NCBI GenBank assembly: GCA_944325345.1
Contig: CALUZV010000001.1
Span: 248,001 to 312,000, forward strand
Direction: 5' to 3'
Length of the DNA: 64,000 bases
Source of the DNA: an uncultured Parabacteroides sp.
Lineage (GTDB): Bacteria > Bacteroidota > Bacteroidia > Bacteroidales > Tannerellaceae
The translations under genes and the position numbers were made by a program. Every line of letters starts with the position of its first letter. Positions within the stretch are counted from its first letter, which is position 1. Below, in pieces: positions 47,823 to 55,246 of this stretch. The notes beneath the pieces were generated by a model. That model was given only the letters and a program-made list of their open reading frames with translations. It had not been told where the DNA came from and did not search any database.

Positions 47823-50171
47823 ATGAAGTATTTTGTACTTATCTTCTTGTTTTTAGTTCCTTTTTATACAAAAGGGCAGATGTTAGTGGAAAGGTTCGAT
47901 GATTCCTCCTTGGCAACGGAATGGGAGCTCCATCGCAACCAGTTTGAAATCAAAGACGGCGTTTTGTGGCTCAATGGAAATTCGGAGGCGGCTGATACCT
48001 CTTCCATCCGTCGGCTTTATACCCCGGCGGAGACGATGCAATGGACGTTCGACGTCTATCTCGATGTCAATCCTACCTCGCAGAACAAAGTCGTCATCTA
48101 TCCTGCCTATTCAGACTACAGTTCCCAGTATGTTTATCTTGTCATTGGCGGGACAAAGAACAAAGATTTATTCCTTTATCGCAACGGAAAGAAGAAACTC
48201 ATCGATGCCGAGCGCGAACTCCCCTACCCCGACGGCTTCCCCTGCGTCCTCTCCATCAAACTCACTTACGAAGCGGGCCTTTGGACCTTATATTCTTCTT
48301 TCGACAAGGAAAACTATACCGAGGAAGGCTCGGCGGAATACGAGATGGATAATCCGGAGGGCGAGGATGTCTATTTCCACCTCCAAATGGAATATACCAA
48401 GACGCGCAACCAAGCTTTCGGCTTCGACAACCTCGTCATTACGGATTACTTGACGGAGATGCCTGTCGAACCCGAGGAACCCGATTATTCCCCCGTCTCC
48501 CTCGAGTCCATCGACTTCCCCGACCACTCCTCCGTCCTCCTCTCCTTCTCCGACCCTGTCGATTGCTCCTTCGCTTCGGTCTCCCTCTCCGAAATCGGCA
48601 TGGCTTCGGATATCGACGATAGCGACGAGCAAAATATCTTAGTCTCTTTCGACGGGGAGATGGCGGCGGAGCATGAATATACCTTATATATTGAGGGTTT
48701 TGCCGACGAAGACGGTCTGGAAATCCCCGCCGAGGAGCTGACTTTTGTCTTGGAAAAAGAGGAACCGGAGGAAGATGTGGACGATGAAGATGACGAGGAC
48801 GAGGATGCCCCCGACTCCCTCCCCGCCGGCTCCGTCTATATCTCTGAAATCATGGCCGACCCCAAGGGCGCGTCCCGTATGCCCGACACGGAGTATATCG
48901 AGCTGCACAATACCCTCTCCCGCGCCGTTTCCCTGGACGGATGGACCTTGGTTTATCGCGAAAGCGTCTCCGTCCCGCTCGACGGGGCAAGGATTCCGGC
49001 CGACTCTTACCTTATTCTATATCGCACGGGCGATGATATGCTTTCCGACTTGGAAGACCGGGCTTTCGCCTCCGAAAAGTTCCCTGCTAACCTCGCGAAC
49101 TCGGGGAATCGCGTGCAGCTGCTCGATGCCTCCGGCGCGTCGGTGGACGATGTTACCTACGACAAGGCTAAATCTGGCATCTCCTGGGAGCGCACGGCCG
49201 AGGGCTGGTCTCTTTCTTCCGACCCGCAGGGCGGTACACCGGGTGCGCCCAACTCCTCGCCTCTCCCCGATGATGAAAAGGAGGAGGACGACGAAGAGGA
49301 GGATAACGAGGATGAAGAACAGCCGCAACCCGCCGTCCCCAACGTCGAACCCCGCGCCATCGTCATCAACGAGCTCCTCCCCGACCCCGCCCGTGGCGGC
49401 AGCGAGTATATCGAGCTTTACAACCGCTCCGACGAGCCTCTCCCCCTCCGTGGCCTGGCCATCGCGACGCGCAAACAGACCGGCGAACTGGCGAAAAACT
49501 ACCCGCTCAGCTCGCTCGCCGGGTCGCTGGAGGCTGGTGCCTACCTCGCGCTCACGAAAGACCGCGAAGGTGTCCTTGGTTTCTATTCCGTGGCGGACGA
49601 GGACTGTGTCGCCGAGCTTCAGCTCCCCATCCTGAACAACGACGGGGCGACACTCGTCCTTTTCAACGCCTCGGATTCGAGCGTGGTGGACGAAGTGCCC
49701 TATTCCCCCGACTGGCATTCGCCTTTGCTGGACGATGAGAAGGGGGTTGCCCTCGAGCGCATCGACCCGGATGCCGATTCCGACGATGCTGCCAACTGGA
49801 CTTCCGCCGCTGCTGCCTCCGACTTCGGTACGCCGGGTGCCGAAAATTCGCAATACCTCCGCGTGGACGATGCGCCGCTGACGGGCCTCGAGAAGCCGAC
49901 GTATTCGCCCGTGGATGGGACTTACCGCTTCCCCTACCACCTCGCGCGGGCTGGTTTCGAGGGGAATATCCGCATCTTCGACCTTGCGGGACGTGAAGTC
50001 GCCCTTGTCGCCCGCCAGCAACTCCTCGCCACTTCCGGCGAACTCGTTTGGGACGGAAAAGGCAGCGACGGGACTACCCTCCCCGCCGGTCTCTATGTCG
50101 TTTTTGCAGAATTTATCCACCCCAAGGGAGAAGTTTATCGGGAGAAAGCTGTGGTGCTGGTGAGAAATTGA
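47823..50171 (+). CDS. Large exported protein with two lamin-tail domains and a FlgD-like C-terminal domain
   Basis: A 782-residue protein. Signal peptide MKYFVLIFLFLVPFYTKG, then a concanavalin-like domain (to about 210) and an Ig-like stretch. The first lamin-tail domain (about 340-475) contains VYISEIMADPKGA and EYIELHNTLSRAVSLDGWTL. The second (about 510-660) contains RAIVINELLPDPARGGSEYI. The C-terminal beta domain IRIFDLAGREVAL...LPAGLYVVFAE resembles FlgD-type or type IX secretion-associated tails. Highly acidic linkers (DVDDEDDEDEDAPD; EEDDEEEDNEDEEQ) separate the domains and may bind calcium. It is likely a surface or secreted structural protein; function unknown. Confidence 0.8.
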   Translation: MKYFVLIFLFLVPFYTKGQMLVERFDDSSLATEWELHRNQFEIKDGVLWLNGNSEAADTSSIRRLYTPAETMQWTFDVYLDVNPTSQNKVVIYPAYSDYSSQYVYLVIGGTKNKDLFLYRNGKKKLIDAERELPYPDGFPCVLSIKLTYEAGLWTLYSSFDKENYTEEGSAEYEMDNPEGEDVYFHLQMEYTKTRNQAFGFDNLVITDYLTEMPVEPEEPDYSPVSLESIDFPDHSSVLLSFSDPVDCSFASVSLSEIGMASDIDDSDEQNILVSFDGEMAAEHEYTLYIEGFADEDGLEIPAEELTFVLEKEEPEEDVDDEDDEDEDAPDSLPAGSVYISEIMADPKGASRMPDTEYIELHNTLSRAVSLDGWTLVYRESVSVPLDGARIPADSYLILYRTGDDMLSDLEDRAFASEKFPANLANSGNRVQLLDASGASVDDVTYDKAKSGISWERTAEGWSLSSDPQGGTPGAPNSSPLPDDEKEEDDEEEDNEDEEQPQPAVPNVEPRAIVINELLPDPARGGSEYIELYNRSDEPLPLRGLAIATRKQTGELAKNYPLSSLAGSLEAGAYLALTKDREGVLGFYSVADEDCVAELQLPILNNDGATLVLFNASDSSVVDEVPYSPDWHSPLLDDEKGVALERIDPDADSDDAANWTSAAAASDFGTPGAENSQYLRVDDAPLTGLEKPTYSPVDGTYRFPYHLARAGFEGNIRIFDLAGREVALVARQQLLATSGELVWDGKGSDGTTLPAGLYVVFAEFIHPKGEVYREKAVVLVRN

Positions 50172-50257
50172 AAATGGACAATAAAAAATTGACAATTGAC
50201 AATTAAATGTTTACGAGCATAAAATTGTCAATTGTCAATTCTCCATTGTCAATTGAT
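50172..50257. repeat. Dispersed ATTGTCAATT inverted repeat
   Basis: AAAATTGACAATTGACAATT and, about 30 bases on, AAATTGTCAATTGTCAATTC, plus CCATTGTCAATTGATG, form a loose inverted structure between the converging lamin-tail and DUF6261-like genes. Same word family as 7064-7126 and 14963-15027. Confidence 0.65.
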
Positions 50258-50259
50258 GA

Positions 50260-51090
50260 CTATTGGACAACCGGCCGGTCGTCCTCCCCATCGTCCACCG
50301 ATGGCTGCCCGTCTTCCCCGTCCGGCGTTTCTTCGTCCGGGGTTTCCGGAATTTCGGGCTCCGGTTCCGGGGCATCGGTACTGGTTTCGGAGCCGGCGAT
50401 GTCGGAATACATCCCAACATAACCGTTCACCTGATTGATAAACGATTCGATTTCCTCTGATGGTTGTACGATAGCGTAAGCATTCACCGTACGAACTATC
50501 TCTTCATACAACCTATTGGCTTCATCCATCAACTTTTGCGAGTCGAGGTCGCTCACCTTCATACGTTCATTCATTTCCAGCGCCTTCTCATCGGCCGCCT
50601 CTTCAAAATCTTCGTTTGCCTTGCGAAGTGCCGCAATTTCCGGGTCGATGCCTAACAAGGTTGCCGCTGCGGCATTGGCCTCGATACTCAACACACCCAA
50701 CATACCATTTACCTCCTCAGACTGCTTGGTCTGCTCGTGCCGCCCGATGCCTTTGTAGGGAGACAACTGCGGATAAAGCAAGTGTGCCGCAGCCGCTTTC
50801 TCCGCCACCGGACTGGTGAGGTAATCTTTTACCACATTCACTAACACCCCCGCCGAAGCGTCGCGGATCTTGTCCGCTTCTTGCATGGCCTTGGTAGCCA
50901 CGAAAGCCTGCTGGCGGTTCACAACCGAGGACAACGTCTTCGACGCAGCCTCATACGCCGGAGCCTGTGCCTCCACATGAAGAGCGGCGGGTGTCGCTTT
51001 CTCCATGCTACGCAACACTTTCCGGTGGAAATTGGCGCACGACCCGACGGTCATCCGCGCCATGCCAAATGTACGAATCTGTGCTGTCAT
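50260..51090 (-). CDS. DUF6261-like protein 3
   Basis: A 276-residue helical protein beginning MTAQIRTFGMARMTVGSCAN, with the usual DUF6261 start (basic strand, then helix). The central part is Ala/Glu-rich helix. The C-terminal tail from about residue 235 is Pro/Glu/Asp-rich, resembling a flexible spacer (PEPEPEIPETPDEETPDGED), and ends DDGEDDRPVVQ. The final DDRPVVQ and its codons match protein 2 exactly over 20 bases. No signal peptide. Array A3 lies 127 bp upstream of the start, and a dispersed repeat lies downstream. Function unknown. Confidence 0.7.
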   Translation of the reverse strand: MTAQIRTFGMARMTVGSCANFHRKVLRSMEKATPAALHVEAQAPAYEAASKTLSSVVNRQQAFVATKAMQEADKIRDASAGVLVNVVKDYLTSPVAEKAAAAHLLYPQLSPYKGIGRHEQTKQSEEVNGMLGVLSIEANAAAATLLGIDPEIAALRKANEDFEEAADEKALEMNERMKVSDLDSQKLMDEANRLYEEIVRTVNAYAIVQPSEEIESFINQVNGYVGMYSDIAGSETSTDAPEPEPEIPETPDEETPDGEDGQPSVDDGEDDRPVVQ

Positions 51091-51217
51091 AGTTTCTTAC
51101 ATTTTAATAATTAATTATACATTCATTTACCTGTTGATGCCCTTCAGGGAGCATCGCCGTAAAAATACGATAAAGTTTTGATACAACAAGGCTTCAAGGG
51201 GAGAATTTTTTTTGATG

Positions 51218-51399
51218 TTCTCGAACATGGAGGCGTTGAGGGCCCTCAAAGGCGTTTTGTTCGAGAACATAGAGGCTTTGAGGAGCCTCAACGGCATCAT
51301 GTTCGAGAACATAGAGGTTTCGAGGAGCCTCAAAAGCGTTTTGTTCTCGAACATGGAGGTTTCGAGGGGCCTCAATGGCGTCATGTTCGAGAACATGGG
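51218..51399. repeat. Array A3: four tandem 42-bp units plus partial, dyads 21 bp apart
   Basis: Units start at 51218, 51260, 51302, 51344 and 51386 (exact 42-bp steps). Dyad 1 is TGTTCGAGAACA (centre 4.5 in the unit). Dyad 2 is TTGAGGAGCCTCAA (centre 25.5), so dyads repeat every 21 bp. The centre of dyad 1 flips between GA and TC in different units while the arms stay constant. The array lies upstream of DUF6261-like gene 3 and abuts a MITE-like element. Confidence 0.9.
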
Positions 51400-51629
51400 A
51401 TGTTTTTTAACCCCATCCCCCCTTCGGGGTACTTCCCCTTCGCAGGGGAAGAGTTCAGATAGTAATTTGATACAGCTTTCCCGGCAGTAAATTGCCGGGC
51501 TAAACATAAATCGCTGGTATCTAAATATGTTTAGCCCGGCATTTCAATGCCGGGACCAGCGCCGCTTTACCAATCCTTCTATCTGCACTCTTCCCCTGTG
51601 AAGGGGAAGTCCCCGAAGGGGGATGGGGT
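51399..51629. mobile_element. MITE-like element E1 with nested REP palindromes
   Basis: About 231 bp. Left end: ACCCCATCCCCCCTTCGGGG and ACTTCCCCTTCGCAGGGGAA. The right end is the near-complement (TTCCCCTGTGAAGGGGAAGT, CCCCGAAGGGGGATGGGGT), giving terminal inverted repeats of about 45-50 bp. Inside are two REP-like palindromes, CCCGGCAGTAAATTGCCGGG (51480) and CCCGGCATTTCAATGCCGGG (51535), facing each other with CTAAACAT/ATGTTTAG. It has no coding capacity. A near-identical end structure is found in E2. Confidence 0.75.
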
Positions 51630-51635
51630 ATTGCC

Positions 51636-52223
51636 TCACCACATCTCTTCGTCCACCAAGCCGGGGGACTGGAGGGTGATGACCGCCGGCGCGATTTCAA
51701 AATACCCTTCGCCCTCGATGCGCTCGCCATTGACACGCAGTTGGTTATATTTCAGATAGCGGCGATATTCCATATCGTCGTCCCTATCCACAACCTCCCA
51801 ATCGCAGGCGATTTCCAATTCGTCCTCGCGCCCGAAGAAGACGGGGAGCTGAATCCGGAAGGTCGATGTGCCCTTCTCGCCTACCTCCATGTGGGCATCG
51901 CCACTCAAGACGTGCTGCAGGTGGACGTAGGCCGGGCGCCCCTCGGCGTTTTCAGCTATTTTGAACTTGTCGTAGTATATCGTGTCGTTGCCCCAAGTCT
52001 CCGATTGCCAGAAACCGAGGCCCTCGGCGCGGACGTATTCCCTATCCAGCGAGTCGCTGAACATCGTTACCAGGTTCCGGCCCTCGGGGCCCTCGATGTC
52101 GAGGTAGATATCGACGTTGCAGTAGAAAGGGATTGAGTCTGGCGGTCCCACCGGAGTTTTGGGGTCTTCGTCTTGGCAGGCGAAGAGGAGCAGGAGGAAT
52201 AAAAATGGGAGAAATGTTTTCAT
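51636..52223 (-). CDS. Small lipoprotein of unknown function
   Basis: A 195-residue protein. Signal MKTFLPFLFLLLLFACQDED has a lipobox ending at Cys. The acidic mature part has a conserved-looking beta-rich body (VDIYLDIEGPEGRNLVTMF, then RLPVFFG-like QLPVFFGRED and YFEIAPAVITLQ). I recognise no named family. It is flanked on both sides by MITE-like elements E1 and E2. The stop codon lies six bases from E1, so the element may supply the 3' untranslated end. TACCTTTG box at 52272-52279. An ATG four codons upstream (52235) is an alternative start. Confidence 0.65.
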   Translation of the reverse strand: MKTFLPFLFLLLLFACQDEDPKTPVGPPDSIPFYCNVDIYLDIEGPEGRNLVTMFSDSLDREYVRAEGLGFWQSETWGNDTIYYDKFKIAENAEGRPAYVHLQHVLSGDAHMEVGEKGTSTFRIQLPVFFGREDELEIACDWEVVDRDDDMEYRRYLKYNQLRVNGERIEGEGYFEIAPAVITLQSPGLVDEEMW

Positions 52224-52271
52224 AATATGCTTCATTTTAAAAGATTATTTGTTGGTTGAATGGATGTGGGA

Positions 52272-52279
52272 CAAAGGTA
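52272..52279 (-). promoter_or_regulatory. -7 promoter box for the small lipoprotein gene
   Basis: TACCTTTG on the reverse strand, 49 bases before the start at 52223. Confidence 0.55.
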
Positions 52280-52363
52280 GGGAGATTGGGAGGGAAAAAC
52301 AAGAGGGAGAGGAGGATTTCGTAGGAATGTAATATGTGTTACAGGGGATGAGGGGGTGCGGCT

Positions 52364-52638
52364 GATGTTTTTTAACCCCATCCCCCCTTCGGGGAACTTC
52401 CCCTTCGCAGGGGAAGAGTTCAGATAGTAATTTGATACAGCTTTCCCGGCAGTAAATTGCCGGGCTATGCATCGGGTTAAAACCCAGCGTAAGAGGGGAT
52501 AATCTTCTGAACCCGGCGGTGAACCGCCGGGCTATGCATAACCCGGTATTTTAATGCCGGGTACCCGGTGCGCCCTTACCAATCCTTCTATCTGCACTCT
52601 TCCCCTGCGAAGGGGAAGTCCCCGAAGGGGGATGGGGT
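52364..52638. mobile_element. MITE-like element E2 with nested REP palindromes
   Basis: About 275 bp. The left 98 bp match E1 almost base for base (TTTTTTAACCCCATCCCCCC through CAGATAGTAATTTGATACAG and CCCGGCAGTAAATTGCCGGG). The right 60 bp match the right end of E1 (CCAATCCTTCTATCTGCACT and GGGGATGGGGT). The inside differs: three palindromes at 52445, 52512 and 52542, joined by GCTATGCAT instead of CTAAACAT. A short relict (GAGGGATGGGGT) follows at about 52670. Confidence 0.75.
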
Positions 52639-52718
52639 TTGAAACACCCACAACAGGATATCCCCGCCGAGGGATGGGGTCTGACCGCCCTCCCGCGCCT
52701 CTTTTCAAAAAAATCCCG

Positions 52719-52726
52719 TATCTTTG
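52719..52726 (+). promoter_or_regulatory. -7 promoter box for the porin/PAP2 operon
   Basis: TATCTTTG 40 bp before the ATG at 52767. Confidence 0.6.
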
Positions 52727-52766
52727 TCGCCCGAATTAAATATCCCTTCTACATTATATAATATAT

Positions 52767-53987
52767 ATGAGAACTAAATCTATCTTGGCCGCCCTCGCGT
52801 TGTGCCTTTGCTGCTGCGTGGCGGGCCTGGCTCAGAACAAAAAATTCACGTATAAGTTTTATGGGCAGATTCGCGGCGATTTGTTTTACAATTCGCGGGC
52901 GAACGGCGAGATTGTGGACGGCTTGTTCCACCTCTACCCCATGGATCACGACTACGACCCGGACGGGAAGGACCTAAACGCGCGGATGGATGGGAATTTC
53001 TACGTCCTCTATTCGCGCCTCGGCGTGGACATGACGGGGCCGATGCTGGGGAAAATCAAGACCTCGGCGAAGCTCGAAGTGGATTTCCGAGGCTCCAGCT
53101 CGACGTTCGCGTTGTTGCGTATCCGCCACGCTTACGCGCAGTTGGCGTGGAAGCAGTCGGCACTGCTTATCGGGCAGACGTGGCATCCGCTCTTTGGCGA
53201 CGTGTCGCCCCAGATGCTGAACCTCTCGACCGGGGCGCCGTTCAATGCCTTCAGCCGCAATCCGCAGGTGCGCTACCGGTTCACGAGCGGACGGCTGATG
53301 CTGACCGGCGCGGCCGTCTGGCAATCGCAATACCTGACGATGGGACCGAACGGAAAGAGCAATGAATATATCAAACACAGCGGCGTGCCGGAGCTTTACG
53401 TCTCGGCCGACTACAAACACGAAGGCTGGACGGCGGGCGCCGGGGCAGAGCTGCTCTCGATCGTGCCGAGGACGGAGAGCACGGTGGGCGCCAATACGTA
53501 TAAGGTGGGCGAACGATTGACGTCGCTCAGTTTCGAGGCGCACGCGAAATATGTTTCGGACGAATGGGTCGTGGCGGCGAAGAGCACGCTCGGGTCGAAC
53601 CTGTCGCACCTCTGTATGCTGGGGGGATTCGGCGTAACCTCGCGGGATGCACGGACGGGCGAACAGGAATATACGCCGTTCCGCCATTCGATGACGTGGC
53701 TCAATGTCGTCCACGGGAAGAAGTGGAAGCAAGGGCTGTTCGTCGGTTATATGAAAAACCTGGGGACGGGGAAAGACATCATCGACCAGTATGGCGTGGG
53801 CTTGGAGGTCGGGCAACTGGTAACGGTCAATGCCCATGTAGCCTACGAGCTGCCGCACTGGAAGTTCGGCGTGGAGTATTCGCCCTCGACGGGCTGGTTC
53901 GGCACGGCGGACAAGCGGGGGAAAATCAGCGATACGCATACCGTAACCAATCACCGGGTGCTGTGGGTAATGTTGTATAGATTCTGA
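52767..53987 (+). CDS. Porin-like outer-membrane protein (DcaP style)
   Basis: A 406-residue protein. Signal peptide SILAALALCLCCCVAGLAQ, then short strands starting FTYKFYGQIRGDLFYNSR, and a barrel ending RVLWVMLYRF with terminal Phe. The order of blocks (GNFYVLYSRLGVDMTGP, LRIRHAYAQLAWKQSALLIG, QTWHPLFGDVSPQMLNLSTG) matches the Bacteroidetes porins related to DcaP. It probably lets small anions or acids pass. Its TGA stop overlaps the ATG of the next gene (TGATG), so translation of the two is coupled. Confidence 0.8.
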   Translation: MRTKSILAALALCLCCCVAGLAQNKKFTYKFYGQIRGDLFYNSRANGEIVDGLFHLYPMDHDYDPDGKDLNARMDGNFYVLYSRLGVDMTGPMLGKIKTSAKLEVDFRGSSSTFALLRIRHAYAQLAWKQSALLIGQTWHPLFGDVSPQMLNLSTGAPFNAFSRNPQVRYRFTSGRLMLTGAAVWQSQYLTMGPNGKSNEYIKHSGVPELYVSADYKHEGWTAGAGAELLSIVPRTESTVGANTYKVGERLTSLSFEAHAKYVSDEWVVAAKSTLGSNLSHLCMLGGFGVTSRDARTGEQEYTPFRHSMTWLNVVHGKKWKQGLFVGYMKNLGTGKDIIDQYGVGLEVGQLVTVNAHVAYELPHWKFGVEYSPSTGWFGTADKRGKISDTHTVTNHRVLWVMLYRF

Positions 53988-55198
53988 TGAAACCGATAGT
54001 AGTCATCCTGCTTATCGCCGTCCTCGGCTGGGCGAACCACCCGGCGGCACAGGGGCAGAGCCTTGCCGACACGCTATTCCTCCATCACGAGCAGAGCCGG
54101 ATGGAGAAGTTCCGTTCGCGGCCGGTCTATCAGATAACGAAGGGCGCGATACCCCTCTTCGCGGCCAGCGCGTTGGCTTTGACCATCGACCACCGCATCA
54201 AGGAGACCCGCGATTTCTATGTATCCGACTTCGGCACCACGTTTGACAGCTACCTGCAGTTTGTCCCCGCCGTAACCATGCTGGGCATGAAGCTCGGCGG
54301 CGTGAAAGGGCGGAGCACGTGGGCGGAGATGATAACCGCCGATGCCATCTCCATCGCGACACTCGCGTCGCTGGTGAACGGCATCAAATATACCGTCAAG
54401 CGCGAGCGGCCGGACAACTCGCGGCGGACATCCTTCCCCTCCGGGCATACGGCAAACGCATTTATGATAGCCACCATGATGTATAAGGAATACGGAGAGC
54501 TGAGTCCGTGGATAGGCATCGGGTCGTATGCCTCGGCATCGACGGTGGCGGTGATGCGGATGCTGAACAACCGGCATTGGATGTCCGACGTATTGTTTGG
54601 GGCAGGCATCGGGATACTGTCCACCGAGCTGGGATATTATCTTTCCGATTTGATATTCAAGAAGAAGAAGGATGTCTATTTCAAGAATCGCGATATCGAC
54701 TATACGCAAGTGCCCTCCTTCCTCGAATACTCCGTAGGGTACAGTTGCCTTTTCCCACAATTATATTATTCCCCCACGGGCGAGAGGAATCTCCATGCCT
54801 ACGGAGGATTCAGCGCATCGCTCTCCGGGGCACATTACTTTGCTTCGGGCTGGGGGATTGGCGGGAGCACCACCATCCTGTCTGCCAAGTTGAGCCAAGA
54901 AGGAGGGACGCTGGGGAGCACGGCTTTTCTCGTCGGGCCGGAATACTCCGCCTGCATCTGTCCGCGCCTCTTTTGGAATGCCAACCTGCACCTGGGGGGC
55001 GGGAGTCTGTTGCTCGACCAAGACATCAAGAAGAACGGATTCGCGGCACGCGTCGGGGCATCCCTGCTCGGGCAGTTATCGCCGACGATGGGGCTGCGGC
55101 TCTTTGCCAATTACACCTATACGACGCTGTCGGGCGAGCCGGTTTACAAAGATTTAAGCTATCTGAGTGTCGGAATAGCGGCCTGCGCGTTGTTTTGA
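53987..55198 (+). CDS. PAP2-family phosphatase fused to an outer-membrane barrel-like domain
   Basis: A 403-residue protein with a signal peptide (VVILLIAVLGWANHPAAQG). The N-terminal half has the PAP2 acid-phosphatase motifs in order: KYTVKRERPD (K-x6-R-P), FPSGHTANAF (P-S-G-H) and RMLNNRHWMSDV (S/R-x5-H-x3-D). From about residue 240 the sequence changes to short amphipathic strands ending YLSVGIAACALF, like a barrel. Such fusions are seen in Bacteroidetes lipid A or undecaprenyl phosphatases. The phosphatase would face the periplasm or outer leaflet. Coupled to the porin gene by TGATG. Confidence 0.8.
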   Translation: MKPIVVILLIAVLGWANHPAAQGQSLADTLFLHHEQSRMEKFRSRPVYQITKGAIPLFAASALALTIDHRIKETRDFYVSDFGTTFDSYLQFVPAVTMLGMKLGGVKGRSTWAEMITADAISIATLASLVNGIKYTVKRERPDNSRRTSFPSGHTANAFMIATMMYKEYGELSPWIGIGSYASASTVAVMRMLNNRHWMSDVLFGAGIGILSTELGYYLSDLIFKKKKDVYFKNRDIDYTQVPSFLEYSVGYSCLFPQLYYSPTGERNLHAYGGFSASLSGAHYFASGWGIGGSTTILSAKLSQEGGTLGSTAFLVGPEYSACICPRLFWNANLHLGGGSLLLDQDIKKNGFAARVGASLLGQLSPTMGLRLFANYTYTTLSGEPVYKDLSYLSVGIAACALF

Positions 55199-55212
55199 TG
55201 CTAATAAATCCA

Positions 55213-55220
55213 TATTTTTG
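55213..55220 (+). promoter_or_regulatory. -7 promoter box for the KdsD-PfkB operon
   Basis: TATTTTTG 26 bp before the ATG at 55247. Confidence 0.5.
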
Positions 55221-55246
55221 CCCTCGTCAATTAATAACAAATCTGT

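Noticed and set aside
49017-50195. Reverse-strand frame over the lamin-tail gene
   Set aside because: Antisense shadow in a GC-rich coding region.
51127-51507. Open frame across array A3 and the edge of E1
   Set aside because: It crosses two different repeat types and shows only repeat-derived peptides.
52554-52739. Open frame across the right end of E2
   Set aside because: Made of REP and MITE sequence only.
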